Shown here: positions 1 to 12,560 of the stretch, one piece after another
Layout of the letters: each line of letters opens with the position of its first letter
How positions within the stretch are numbered: position 1 is the first letter of the stretch
DNA from: Drosophila pseudoobscura
Lineage: Eukaryota > Arthropoda > Insecta > Diptera > Drosophilidae
Length of the DNA: 64,000 nucleotides
Reading direction: 5' to 3'
Assembly (NCBI RefSeq): GCF_009870125.1
Contig: NC_046683.1
Coordinates: forward strand, 60,279,869 to 60,343,868
Notes under the pieces: generated by a model
Seen by the model: the letters and a program-made list of their open reading frames with translations, nothing else
Databases searched by the model: none
Told to the model about the DNA's origin: nothing
Translations under genes and position numbers: made by a program

Positions 1-1369
1 CCGACTTTTAATACATTTCCATATTGTTCCACATTCTGTTATCGCTATTTCCCCGCTCCATATATCGTTCTAATTCCGTTTGCTGTTCCATTCCTGCCAT
101 AAATTCATCCGTTCCTCGGGTGTTTGCTAAACAGAACAGCGCGACATGCGACTAAACAATTTCATGCATACAAAAATAAAATAAAATAAAATATAATGAA
201 ATATTGTATGCATATGAAAGCCCCACAAAACCGACAACAGAATAACCCAAATAAAAAAAATAAAAAAAACAAAGCCGCAAGCGAGCGAGAAAAACTTATT
301 ACAAAAAATTCCCAAAGTTGAATATGGAACAGGCGAGAAGGGAAATTCCCCAATTAGTTGGATGTCACACGCTTTTGGCTTTCCGCTTTCCGGTTATCAT
401 TGGAAAACACTGATAGGCGATAGACCTGGCCCACAAAGAGCCCGAAACGTTTGATGGATAAATAGACAGAGCCCTGAAGAGTCGAATAAACTTGACCCAG
501 TTGTACGCGTAACGATAAGGCTCTCGGGGGACCGTCTTTCCGTGTGGCCAGCAGCTTCAGGTTGCCCCCCTAAGAGGCAGCAGATCGCGTGTGGGGCCCG
601 TCACTTACGTGAGCTTTCGCTGCAGCTCATTTCCATATTTTGGCTGGGGCTGTGGCTGTGGCTGTGGCTGGGGCTGTGGCTGCAGCTGCAGCATTGTGGG
701 ACCTGGGTCCTCGTGTGAGGCGGCGACCGCCAACAGTCACGACCCCACAGGGTCTCGGCTCCTGGCTCCAGGCCTCAGACCTCCATTCATGTGCCGCTGC
801 AGAGCTGGCTGCAGCTCACTCAATTACTATAATTTGCTGCCTCGACTGGGGAATGGGTAGCGGGGAGTGGAGAGTGGACAGTGGAGTCTCTTCTGGCTAC
901 TGATTGAATTTCAAATTGCTCAATTTTTGGGCGCAGATTTGCGGTTGGCCACAGGCCCATCGCCAGCGTCGCCAGCGAAAAGCGAAATTATGTTATTCCA
1001 GCGATAAACTGTTTGTTCCTGCGGCATCTACATCCGACTCTCTGCAGACCAGCCACAGGACCACCATGTGTGTGGCTCTCGATCTCTCGATCTCTCGATC
1101 TGAGATTCGTTTGGGGCTTCTGCTGCGGCTGCTACTGCGGTCGTCCCTCTCGGCTCTGTGGCGGGTAATTAAACAGGCCCCCAAAAACCAGAACTGTTTT
1201 CAGCCTATCCCTTGCTAAAACAAAAAACAATATGTTGTACAGGGTTTGCCCCAAGGAAAAAAAGAGTATACGACCCTTGGGGAGCCTTGGGTTCTTTGAT
1301 GATCTTTCATTTTCGCTGATATATCAGACTTTAAGATGGTTTTGGTTAATTTTCTAGCAACAATTTTAA

Positions 1370-1850
1370 GAAACAAGATACAAATTCATGTTTTATTTTA
1401 AAAATATAAAATTTAAACTTGGATTTAACAAATTTACAGAAACATATTTGCTCTTGGAGTGGAAACTCTAATAAGAAATAGCTTTCCCTTAAATTGTATG
1501 ATAAATAGGAAAATATGAAATATATAAAAAAAATTTGTATATAAAATAAATATTTTTATATTTAAATTATTTATTTAAAAGCATATAATTACTCATATTA
1601 AAAAAAAAATTTTACTAAGCAATATTTGTTCCTTTTAAAAAAAAAATCATATTTAAATTAAATTAAATAATAAATAAAATTTAATATGTAAATTATAAAT
1701 AAATTAATATTTAAATATCTATTAATATACGAAAAATATTAGATATTTATATATTGAGACAAATATAAAGAAAATAAATATGATAAAATATTTACTACAA
1801 ATTTATTGTATTATATTTATGTTAAAGTATTTTATATTTTTTTTAGCTTA
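1370..1850. other. Extremely AT-rich block
   Basis: About 480 bases consisting almost only of A and T, with many runs of A or T and many TTTAAA/ATTTAA words. No coding potential on either strand. It stands out sharply from the GC-rich flanks. It could be a matrix-attachment or nucleosome-poor region, or the decayed remains of a transposon; the sequence alone does not decide. Confidence 0.7.
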
Positions 1851-1903
1851 AATATGGGGCGTATGGGACTTTTTAATAATTTTAATTTACGATTACTTTT
1901 ATG

Positions 1904-1955
1904 AAGATCGATGATCGCTGATCGCTGATGGCTGATCGCTGATCGCGGATCGGTG
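1904..1955. repeat. GATCGCT tandem repeat
   Basis: Short degenerate tandem array of a 7-base unit related to GATCGCT (about six to seven copies), directly downstream of the AT-rich block. Several GATC words are spaced 7 or 8 bases apart. Confidence 0.75.
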
Positions 1956-4691
1956 AGAATGCATTTCGTTTGTACTCGCGTAAATCTAATCGATTCCCGA
2001 GCCATAAATCCAACAATCATCTAGCACCATAGTAAAATAGGGAATTTTGTTTTGTTTGTTAATTTCTGATTAATAAAACCCAAGAACTTTGAATGGAAGT
2101 CAAGATTACAAGAACGTGCAAGAATATTGTATATTTATGAGACTCTTCTGTCGATCAAAGATGATCCTTGTGCTAGATATTTCCCTTCCAGAGCATTAGG
2201 CCATTCGATGCTCTCTCAAGGGAGCTTCTTGGTTTTAATCTTTCCCCAAATCCCCGATTGGCGGGCGCCCCGGATGTTATTAATTAATGCCAAAAAAAGA
2301 GGCACACAGCCAGGAAAGGGGCACGGGGAGGGCGATACTCGTATCTGGGAGTCGGCGTTATATGGAATTTACTTGTTAGAGGCGGCGGCTAACGAGCCGC
2401 TCACGCCGCATGCCCCATGAGCCGCATGCCGCAGCCCAAAAAACTTTATAAAGTTGTTTGTTACGCATGCGCCTGGGACTGGGACTGGGCCTCTTTTTTT
2501 TTTGCTGCCTCTTGGCTTGGTTTTTTCTTTTGTTTTTTGACGGTCCGTCGGCGGTTTGCTTTGACGCGGTTTTTCCATTCATTTGCATACATTTTGTGCC
2601 TTTGCACATGGCAACCAGACGCGACTCGGTCGCAGTTCCGATCCCCCCCCAGAAGCAGCAAATGTTGCGAAATAACTCTGGACACACGCTCCACCAGACA
2701 CCACACAGAGGAGCCAGACAGGGGCTTGGACGTAGTCGTCGTCGTCGTCCCTTTGAAGCAGCCTCGTAAATGCCACAGAGAGACCAGAGACCAGAGACCA
2801 GAGCCCAGAGACCACAGACCAGAGACCGCAAGTGCATTTGTAGCGATTTTCACAAGTCGTAGCTAATTTTCTGTTGGTTTCTCGCTTGGTTTGGCTTGGC
2901 TTGGCTTCATTCCATTCCCCCATTCATTATCACGACTGCCGGCTGCCCGACTGCATTTTATATGTGAAATATTTTTGCTCTGGGCTCTGGGCTCTGGGTT
3001 CTGGGCTCTGTTCTGTGGGAATGTCCACAGACAGGGCTACTTTGTGTGGCGTCCCAGCCCCGGGGTTCCTTGGGTACTCGATATATTGAAGGTTCCCAAA
3101 TAGTTTTTGGAATTCTCTGTTAGAACGAGCTTTAACTGAAATATTGGCTCTATTTCTGGTCGATTAACAGCAAAGATATATTATGTTTTACTTAAACGAA
3201 AACTGAGATCAATTTTATGCCTCTGGAGGCTTACAATCCATACCTTAAGTGGGTGAATCAACTATCTAATACCCTAGAAACATAGATGTTAAACCATTCC
3301 ATACTGAAAATCATCTAAAGTATTTTTGAAACATTTATTCTACAACTATTGTAGTTATGGTTAAAAAAACAAGCCATGGAAACCTCTAAATCCCAATTCA
3401 AATTAAACACCCATCATCGATCAATATTCATGTCTCATAGCCAAAACTTGAGACCCCCAAAAAAGACAATAGACCCCGAAAAGCGTTGCCATGTTTTGTT
3501 GTTGTTGTGTTGTTGTTGTTGTTTTTTTGTGGCGCGTACGTCCTTCACGCTTGGCTGCCATTTGGGCACTCGCCGGCACTCAGTCGTGGCCTCAGCTTGT
3601 GTCTTAATTGTGGTAAATATTTGCTAGTCCGGGGGCTTACTTACGCCAGGAATTTCGATGATCGGTCTTCTCTCTCTCTCACTCTCACTTTCGCAGGGCT
3701 CCTACCCCGAACAAGTGGCCAATATTTTCGGGAAAAGTGAAGCAACACGTTTGAAAAGAGGCCATCGCCCCAAGTCCAGTCAGAGGCTTCGTTATTTTCG
3801 TTTTCCTGAGTTTGGGAATTCTTGCAAGAATTTGGGAATCTTCCGTTTTCGTAGCATACTTTTTGGGGGCAGCAGAATATAGAAATCTTTGAGGGCGAGA
3901 GCGCCAAGGAAATTTAAATTTTTCAACAAGACTAGGGTTATATAATCATTTAAGTAATGGGGCTCTTAAAAATGCCTCTAAAATGTGAATTTTTCTGGTT
4001 TTATTATATACTAGATCTGTGCCCCAAAAGGGTGACGAATACCCTTATTTCCCATTCATTTGGCCACTTGGAACCCTCAAATATGCATCGTCTTTGGTGT
4101 TGCAAGAATCGGCAAACGCTTTAAATGATTAATGGCCGCCAGGGTGCAGCAGTATCGTCTATAGCTTCATGCTACTTAGCTCTGCCCCCCCGCCACCCCC
4201 CCTGTCTGCCCCTGTCTTATGCAAGGGGCCCTGCTCGACGGGCAGGCCCTCCTGGCCATTGGTGCCGAAAGTAGGTACCATTCATAGGCTATTAACGCTC
4301 CACTGAAGAGCGGCGAAAAACAGAAACAGAAACACGCATCACACACACACATATATGTGCATGTGTGTGTGTGTATGTGTATGGATAATACAACAAACAA
4401 ATCAGCAGAATGAAACATCGACAACAAAATGCTAAAATGCTCTGCTCTGCACTGCTGGAGGGAAAACCGTAGTCGAAGTCGAAGCCGAAACAGAAACCCA
4501 ACGAGCGTATAGCCAGCTATGGAGCTATGGAGGCTCCTCCATTCGCTGCTGCGAATCAGCGATGCGATTTGATGGATATTAAAATGACCGTAAAAAGGAA
4601 TTAAGGTCTGTCAGACTTTGCAATTGAGTGAATACGGGCGCGAGAGGCGGCAAATGGCAAACAAAGAGAGGCCCAGAATGTGGCGATCTTT

Positions 4692-5097
4692 GGGGGGGGG
4701 GGGAGGGTTGGGGGGGAGGAGTACCATCGAGTGCCCAAAAGTAAACCCAAACAAATATGCCACATACTTCCCGGGGTCGTAAAGCCTCTGTGGCACCGCC
4801 CCTCCCCTCCCCACCCCCAAAAAATATGAATATCCAAAAGTCGGCAAACTTTCAAAAGGGATGGAGGGTGGGCGATGGGGGTGGGGGGCTGCGGCAGAAC
4901 CGCAGAACTTAATTAGTGTCATGTTGCAAGCCGAAGCTGGAAAAAAAAACAAAACGGAAATCGTCAGAAGCAACTGCAGGACACAATTTGTGGCACAAGT
5001 GGCAGGCAGATACTTTTCACTTGATTCAACAAAAATGACTTTATCCAAAGGCCCCAAAGATCTCCGAACAGGCATCGTTCGTCTCCCCCCCCCCCCC
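4692..5097. repeat. G-run and C-run pair
   Basis: A run of about 12 G near 4692-4703, followed by further G-rich sequence, and a run of about 14 C at 5084-5097. Similar homopolymers occur near 6055, 7868, 8100 and 50429. These are simple length-variable tracts with no coding meaning. Confidence 0.7.
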
Positions 5098-5239
5098 ACC
5101 CCCGTCCCCCTCCGCGGCAGAGTGGCAGCCAATTTGAGTGATGAGCAGCGACCCCCCACCCCCTCCCCACACAACGCCACAGACAGCCATCATCTGTGCG
5201 GATCTCTTGGGGACCGGGACTGAGCAACGTGTGAAGTCC

Positions 5240-5291
5240 ATCAATCTGTATCTGTAGCTGTATCTGTATCTGTATCTGTAGCTGTATCTGG
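5240..5291. repeat. TATCTG/TAGCTG hexamer array
   Basis: About eight tandem copies of a hexamer, mostly CTGTAT with interspersed CTGTAG. A similar hexamer array on the opposite strand, GATACA-type, occurs at 38597-38643 in a paramyosin intron. Confidence 0.85.
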
Positions 5292-7960
5292 CGTGCGACC
5301 TGCGTTCGTTCGTTACCTGCCACTGGCCGTTGTGTCTCCTGGGTGGCCTTCGGCTGGAACTCACACGTTGCTACGCGGTGGCATTAATCATGGGACCGGA
5401 CAACGGACAACGGTCCGCGGATCCAACCATCAAACAAGAAGGAAAGAAACCTCAGTTTTTGGCGCTTCGAAGCTTTGGATACGCTACAAAGGGGGGGCCA
5501 AGATGTATGCCAAAAAGAGGGGAGTCCCCCACACGAGGGTTGCCAGAGCTGAGAGCGAAAGTGTGCTGTGGGCTGGGAGAGAGAGAGAGAGGTATAAGAC
5601 AGAGCTAGGCTGGTCCTGGAGCCTCCATCTCTGACCCCCGACCCTTTAATCACGCTCCGCTCCCTCATCGATGGATCCGAGTAGACAAAACCCCACTCAA
5701 AGTCGGCATACCCTTCGAATCCGCGCAGAAAGGCCACCAATTAGGCCGCCAGGACTAGGAGACCCCAAGGACCCCAAGGACGTGCGTGCGTCTGTGTGTG
5801 GTCTCCGTATTTTGCAGAATTTTGAGCAGCTGATTTTTTGGGATTTATGTGGATTTTGTGGCTCTTTTTGTGGGGATTGTATTTGTCTGTTTTTTGCCTG
5901 TTTTTGTGTTTTTTTTTTTTGGCCAATGCCTGTCTATAATTACTGAGGCATTAAGCTCGTTTCCATGGCTTGGTTTTTCGGATCCGCTGGCTGGCTGCCT
6001 TGCCCACGCGTGCGCTACCGAAGAACACTCCGCACCTCCCCCCCAATGCCCCCCCTTGCCTGCCTGCCTTCAGCGATGGTGCACACACGACTAATTTTCC
6101 AATTGGAAAATCATGTGCTTTACATATGAAAAGGCCGCTGCGCGTGTCGCTCGGCCAACCATGTGAGTGAATAGATGTGAATACACTCATTCCCCCTCTA
6201 CATATATTCACGAAAAAAAAGCAGAAACAAAAAAAAAAACGCAATTATATCGGTCGGTTGCATTTCGATACATTTGGTTGCCTTACGCCGCACACGACTG
6301 ACCGCGCAGCAGCGCATGTTTTTGGCTGGCAGAGCGGCAAGGGGGGGAGGGGGGTAGAGTAGGGAAAAGGGAGGAGGGTGGAGGGTGGAGGGAGCGGCTT
6401 AGACTCGTTTCAAAACACTGAAATTATAGAAAATCAAAAGTGTGACCGCTGCACAAATACACCGTCAAAAAACAGGGATCGTTGCGGCACTCGATCGGGG
6501 AGGGGTCGGAGACGGGGTCGGGGTCCCAGCATGTGTGCCACGTCCCGTGCATCCCCTCCCTTTGGGGGGGGCTTTGATTAATTTGCCAGAAGGCAAAAGA
6601 CTTTGGTTAGCAGTAGCGTGCCGCAACGTTGAGTCCTCACCGACACCCCCCACCCCCTCCACCATGCCCCCTCCTTCTGCGCTCTTTTAACCTGCTTTTG
6701 ATGGCGGCCTGTCCCTCGCGTTTAAGTGAATTTTGTTGCACATTTGCATTTAGATGACGGCAGTGGCAGTGGCAGTTGCAATTGTTTATGGTCTACACCT
6801 TAGACTGTTGCCACATTCGATGGTGGTTGGGTTACGTACCCCATGAAATATGTTCGAAGGCACCATTTGATAGATGGATCAGGCGTTGAAAGGGGGAATT
6901 TAGGGAGAGAACCTTCTGTTTTCCTTCCAGGCCTCATGAGAACTCGAGACTTACGATAGTCTCCCCTATATGGCATCTGTTTTAGGGGATTCAGGGCTAA
7001 ACTAATGATAAATAGCTCAATTTCTATACAGAAAGAAGTCCTTATGGTGTGCACGTAAGCCAGGTGTTCAGAGAGCCAGACAATAGCTTGATTTCTTTAT
7101 TCAGGCGCCATTCATCGACATTCGACGACTCTATAATAGTCCCATCGCAAATTCCTTTGACAATCTGATAGATCTGATCAATCTCTATGAATTTGCTTTA
7201 TAAAATCCCTCTTCAAGAAGCCCTAAGAAGGCGTGTCCATACATATACGTGCCTTAAGCCCTCTTCTTCTCCCCCGATTCGTTTGCCACCCAGAAATTCC
7301 CTGCTTTGCTGCAGTAACTTTCTTTTTCATTTTGGCATAATATCCAACCTTGAAATGTCTAAATTTACCCCAAAAAAGCCTTCAGAGGATTCCCCCCCGT
7401 AAGAGGCTCATCGGTGATCTGAAATTCCTTTAGGATGGCCAACAAATTATTGCATTTAAATATAATTTCCTTTAAAAATAAACTTAATGAAACAGCGGCG
7501 TGATGTGCAATTGACACGAAGAGGAGACCACGAGACCAGCTTTCATGACTGCTGAATCTCAGGTCCAAAGATGGTATCGTATCCGAGGCTTACGCTGGAG
7601 CTGCCATTAAAGCCGAGGCTTGGGAATCATGGGCCAAAGCAAACAATTTGCCACTGCGTGGCATCCATTCACTGCATTCACTGCATCCAGTGGCTACTTG
7701 CTACGCCGCAGAGCACGCACAAGGGAACCCATAATTATCCAGAGACCGGAGAGGAGGCATCGTGTCATGAGAAAAACGTTTATGGCACAACAAAAGCTCC
7801 AATTTGCCAAAGATATTTTCGCAGCTGCTGCTGCTGCTGCTGGGGCTGTGGGGTCCGCTGGGAGAGGGCTGGGGGGGGGCTGAGGAGCCTGCATTATAAT
7901 TAATCAAGAAATGTATGCACACAGAAATCAAAAATAATCATCAATGCGGCTTAAGGGAAG

Positions 7961-7995
7961 TGTGATGTGATGTGATGTGATGTGATGTGATGTGA
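7961..7995. repeat. TGTGA pentamer microsatellite
   Basis: Seven near-perfect copies of the pentamer TGTGA. It is followed by a GA dinucleotide run (8079-8099), a G run and a CAT/CATC run (8140-8165), making a small cluster of microsatellites. Confidence 0.9.
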
Positions 7996-8599
7996 AAGTG
8001 TTGCAACATGTTGAAAGCGAATGATGCCCAGAGCCATCTCTGGGGCGATGACAGCAGCAACAGACAGACAGACAGGGAGAGAGAGAGAGAGAGAGAGCGG
8101 GGGGGGGGCAGCAACAGGCATCAAGTGTCCAACATTATCACCATCATCATCATCTTCATCATCGGAGGCATCCGTGGCCGATCGTGATAGGCCCTGAAAA
8201 CAAGGCGCTACAATTTGGCATTACATGAAAATTGCATTCGATATTAGCTGGAAAGGTAGACGACAGACCCGGTTTTTGGGTTCCGTTCCTCTTTAATTAG
8301 ATGCCGCGTCAACAAGGTGCTAAATGGGCTGCCATTATAATCGAGGCGTGGGCTGGGGGTTCCGAAAATGAAAGCTGTGGCCCCAGCTGTCGCTGTCCAC
8401 CCCAGGGGCATGCGTTGCTCTCCTTGTTCCGTCTGCTCCGGCTCCGACTCGACTCCGACTCCGGCTCCGGCTCGACTGTTGATTATGCAGAGGTGATAAT
8501 TGCAGTGTCCGACGCGTCAAGATTTATTTTTTTCGATGCTTTAACGATGTGTTAAAATAAATTGCATACTTGTATCTCGGGAAGTGAGCAGACAATTGC

Positions 8600-8645
8600 C
8601 CCTCCCTCTCTCCCTCTCCCCCTCTCTCTCCCTCTCTCTCTAGCT
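8600..8645. repeat. CT-rich microsatellite
   Basis: Polypyrimidine run built from CTCTCTCC-type units. On the minus strand it supplies repeated GAGAG words, which are GAGA-factor target sequences in flies. Confidence 0.8.
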
Positions 8646-10699
8646 CTGTGAAAAAACCCACAAAACGTCGCGCCTGTGTACATAAAAATTTAATGGGCGC
8701 CTTGCTCCCCCCCCGCACACCCATCCCTCCTGTAATTGCAGGGCAGACTTATTAAAATATCAGAAATATCTGAGAATAAGGTGATAATGGGGACGCACAC
8801 GCCCGCAGATCCGATCCTGCCGATCCAGAGATCCCCCCCGCAGACAGAGACATGAAAATACTTTCTAAAAAATCGCAGATTTATTGCCCAATCTTTCGCT
8901 AACGGTACGTAATTCAATATTCTCCAACATACTTTGCCGGTCCTTGGTCCTAACCTCAAAAATCCCAAAGTCTGGTCTTCCTTCCAATGAATTTTGTAGG
9001 CAACCCAAAAAGGAGACGTTTTTTTTCGGTTCGGTAATCGGATCTTTGGACGAGGATATCGTATTTTTTCGACATTCGCCTGTTGCGTTTTTCTGCCTAA
9101 TCAGTCGTGAATAATTTGCAGCTACTGTGTACGCCACAGCAGTCCGAGGACTGGAGGACTGGAGGACTGGACGACCGGAGGATGGTACGGTACGCTCTCC
9201 TTCCGCTTGGCTAAAGCGTGTCTGTGTCTGCAACATATGGTTCGAGCCATAAAAGAAGTCTGGCTCTGTCGCTGTCTCTGGCTGCACTTTGCAGTTCTTT
9301 TGGGTTCTGCGTGCTTTTTTTTTGGGTGTAGCACGTGCTTCAATGCACATGACACCGAATCGCAACTGATTTTTGAATGTGGAAGATGGGCGGGGGGATG
9401 ACAGGAAGTGCTAAAGAGAGCAACAAGAACTCTTCTTCTAGACCATACCCCGATCCAATCCATCGATTCGCCCCCTCCAACAACAAGAACATTTCGCAGG
9501 GATTAGGCAAACCCATTGAGCACTCAGAATGCTCGCCTCGAACCTTTGTTTTAGTGCCGGGTTTTCCCCGAAATCCGCGCTCATCAATCCGTTCTGAATG
9601 CCACCAACGTTGACCATCAAACCATTCCTTGGCCTGGCTATGGCGATGGCAGCTGCCACTACCAGCGCCACACAAAGCACAAGCCCCAAAGAGTCACTTC
9701 CCCAAAAAAAACAAAAAAACTAAAAAAAAAAGAAAGAAATCGGCAAATCATAAAAGCTTCAAATTCTTAGAAATTTTTTGGCCACAGCCTAGAAACTCTA
9801 TCTAGTCATTGATTTTTGTGTGTCGGCTTTTTGATCTTTGGCCGGTCGGATCGATGGATTGATCGGGCCAGGGATCCGACAGCTGCTCCTCCGGCTGCTG
9901 CCTCGAACGAGGGAAGGTCTCAAATCGCGAAAAAGGTTTGAAAGCTGGGGCATGCGCCAAACATTTGGCCAGTGCGCCCCAACTGTTTTTTTCAAGGCAA
10001 AAAAAGCAGCCACCATATAGATTGAGTTTGTCTACAAATATTATAATGCCAGCTCCGCCAGCTGGCGGTAAGAAGGGGATAGGATCCGCAGGAAGAGCCT
10101 TGAATTTCCTCTAAATAGTTCCTGAGGGATACACGATCGATGTGGTGCTCAATAGATTTTGCCACTCACCTTTTGAGTCAATAACTATCCACTCTCTTCT
10201 ACCTCCTTGCAGCGCTACTTCGGTCTACGATGAACACTTCCGCACACATTTATTTATTTATATATGCACTGCACACTCTTGTCCCTTTTCTACAATATTT
10301 ACAAACGCACTGGAATAAGCAAGACATTCCAATAAAAGCACAGAAAATATCTTAAACACACTCCCACCACACTCGCATATTTTGCTCTGAAGGCAAAAGA
10401 GAGAGGGAGAGATAGAGACAGGCATTACCAATGTTTGGAACAGCAGTGTAAACTGTAAAGAGAGACGCGCGCTCATTCCTGTTGTATGTTCTTCTTGCTG
10501 GAGTGGGAAAGAGACAAAACGAGGCGCCTTTTATGCACAATTCACTCGCAAAAAAACAAATGAAAAAAAAACTGCGACGCAATGGAATCGCGGTCACGGC
10601 ACTCCTTCTGATTTTAGGACACAAACAAACATTAATTAATGCATCAAATAATATTTGTTGTTCTTTTGCTGCACTTTCAAATTGTCTCGCATAATTATC

Positions 10700-11267
10700 T
10701 CTGCAATCTGTCGCGGGGGGGGGGCCGGCCCGCAGCTTGATCCCGCACTTTTTCTAGTATTTAAATACGATTTTTCGACATTTTTACGTTTATTCACTGC
10801 AGCACTTGATTGCACACATACGCAAGAACTTTTCCCGTTTGATTTTCACAATTTTCCGCGCTTTTCACGACCTGAATCGCGGAGCCGACTTGAAAACCGC
10901 GCGTTTTTTCCGCTGGACCGTGGGAAGTGGAAACTTTGCGAGAGAGCGTAACAAATGCAATGCGTAGGTGGCTTAGGTGCGCGTGCTTGCTCATTCCATG
11001 CTCTCTCCTTCTAGGCTTGCTCTTCCTTATTGCGTGCAGATTCCATGCTCTCCGTTTGCGTCTTCTTCCAACCGCCCGCTCATTGAAATTTGTCATCTCC
11101 GTCGCGCACTCCTTTGGTCTAGGGATGGTGTGGGGAGAGGAGATCGATCGAAAGTGTGTGGCTGTGGGCACCTGTTGGTGCGAGTGGGATGGTGCAATCA
11201 TTCCATGCTGTCCATGGTAGAGGAGGTTTGCCTGTAAATAAATGTGGAATTACAGTTTCCAATGCAA
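10700..11267. other. Intergenic, possible minus-strand 5' leader
   Basis: No coding region. Read on the minus strand, about 10,940 to 10,720 resembles a fly 5' untranslated leader: AAA-rich, with an initiator-like TCAAGT near 10,890 and no open frame. If so, it would belong to a gene extending to the left. This is weak; I see no splice donor that settles it. Confidence 0.25.
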
Positions 11268-11329
11268 TTTATTTAACAATATTTTTTGTCTGAGATCAAA
11301 TTCAATCTATGTACATATGTATGTATGTT

Positions 11330-12406
11330 CTAATTAGAAACCTCGATGATTTTTACATTCTTGATGATGGAGGCCATCTTGGGGCCACTCTGGACAGTGC
11401 CGATAATCCAGGCCGGGCTGCCACCGTATTCATCAAAAAACTTGCAAAAGGCAACGGCGTCATCACGTGGCATGCAGATGAGCAGACCACCGGAAGTCTC
11501 AGGAGAAAGTCCCTGCAGCAGGGGGCTCACACCGCCGCCGGCGGCTCCTTTGGCGGCAGCTACCGTGTGTTTGATCACCGGCAGAGTATCAATGACAAAC
11601 GACACTGGCTCCTTTTGGACCAAAGCCAGTTCGTTGGCATGGTGCAGGATACCCAACCCGGACACAGCCATGGCCCCATGGGCATTGTGCACGTGCATGA
11701 GGTTAGCGGCCTTGCGATTGAGTAGACACATCGAGTGGAGGGCCTGACGATAGGCCACACGGACATCATCCTTGGAGAGGAACGAAGCGTAGAGGTCCCA
11801 GCGGTTCAAATCATAGATAGACTCATACGCATCGATGGCCACCTGGGTGCCCAGAGCCTTGGTCAGCACAAGGACATCACCATCCAGAGCGTTGTCGCGT
11901 GCCACATATAGGTGTTGCGGCCAGTAGGCCGAGGCCAATGCGCCGACGATGAAAGTGCTATGGGACTTGTACGAGGCCCAAGTCTGCACCCCGTCGGTGT
12001 GCATACAGCTCTCCCTGAAGCCGTCCGACATAACCGAGAACAGCCCACTGACCATGGCTTTGCTCATATCAGGGGGCCTGCAGAAGAGCATCATCGTTTT
12101 CTCACAATCCGTGATGCCCTTGGCGCAGAGACTGCCGACTGCCTCGGCGAAAATGATCTTGCCCAGGACGTAGGGATTGTCAATCATCGGGTACCGAAAC
12201 TCGATGGCCAAGTTCTGGTCCTTTCCACCGCGAGGTTTCTTGCTGATTTCCATTCCGCGTAGCATCTCCTCCAGCTCCGTTTCCTGCCGCTGTCCGCCTG
12301 GGGTGGTGGTGGAGGCGGGGCCATGGAGCAGCTCCGCCACCACGCTTTCGGGTACCTTGCAGCCGGAAAGACTCAGGCCAAGGCTGGGGTTTAGATTGAA
12401 GGCCAT
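11330..12406 (-). CDS. SelD-like selenophosphate synthetase paralogue A, probable pseudoenzyme
   Basis: A single uninterrupted 358-codon frame related to selenophosphate synthetase 1 (SelD/SPS1), the enzyme family that makes selenophosphate from selenide and ATP. Recognisable blocks are GCKVP (residues 15-19), YPMIDNPYVLGK (72-83), DGDVLVLTK near 190, AHGA near 265, and the C-terminal SGGLLICMPR and AWIIG. Compared with fly SPS1 recalled from memory (about 398 aa), the N-terminal DxSFRLTRF block is missing. The catalytic Sec/Cys/Arg position is Ser14, the metal-binding Asp of GLDCS is Glu53, DCDN is DCEK (100-103), GGQ is GVQ (139-141), and the following NPW block is lost. A catalytically dead protein is likely (inference). 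It is intronless, so probably a retrocopy. A minus-strand AATAAA at 11268-11273 lies 57 bases past the stop. Confidence 0.85.
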   Translation of the reverse strand: MAFNLNPSLGLSLSGCKVPESVVAELLHGPASTTTPGGQRQETELEEMLRGMEISKKPRGGKDQNLAIEFRYPMIDNPYVLGKIIFAEAVGSLCAKGITDCEKTMMLFCRPPDMSKAMVSGLFSVMSDGFRESCMHTDGVQTWASYKSHSTFIVGALASAYWPQHLYVARDNALDGDVLVLTKALGTQVAIDAYESIYDLNRWDLYASFLSKDDVRVAYRQALHSMCLLNRKAANLMHVHNAHGAMAVSGLGILHHANELALVQKEPVSFVIDTLPVIKHTVAAAKGAAGGGVSPLLQGLSPETSGGLLICMPRDDAVAFCKFFDEYGGSPAWIIGTVQSGPKMASIIKNVKIIEVSN

Positions 12407-12560
12407 TGTAAAATCTAATAGGCAATCTCTAAATTTTGTTTCCTTTCACAATCAGAAAGCGTTTGACAGCGTTTTGTCTGTCAAGTTACAGGGTTGCGTA
12501 GACTAAAATGGCTAACAGTTCCTGTTAAAATGACGTTTCGAATGGACCTTATCGATAGTT
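12407..12560 (-). promoter_or_regulatory. Candidate DRE promoter of SelD-like copy A
   Basis: A perfect DRE core, TATCGATA, lies at 12550-12557, about 145 bases upstream of the copy A start codon. A minus-strand CAACCCTGT word resembling a fly housekeeping-promoter motif lies between them, near 12495. No TATA box is evident. DRE-type promoters usually serve broadly expressed genes. Confidence 0.45.

Larger units (their letters stand above)
1..10700. other. Gene-poor noncoding region
   Basis: No reading frame here looks like a real exon. The longest open frames overlap one another on both strands, use low-complexity codons and match no family I recognise. The stretch holds many simple repeats, G/C homopolymers and one very AT-rich block, listed separately. 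It resembles intergenic or long-intron regulatory DNA of Drosophila. A gene whose exons lie to the left of the window could have its 5' part here, but nothing in the sequence proves that. Confidence 0.6.

Noticed and set aside
2376-2866. Four overlapping frames of 114-153 codons near 2.4-2.9 kb
   Set aside because: They overlap on both strands across a CCAGAGA-type repeat, which removes stops in several frames at once.
8865-9365. 166-codon minus-strand frame in the left gene-poor region
   Set aside because: No recognisable family, no splice or promoter signals, and a competing 113-codon frame overlaps it. Considered chance.
10482-11237. Frames of 70-135 codons in front of copy A
   Set aside because: Overlapping, low-complexity and unsupported; the region looks like leader or intergenic DNA.
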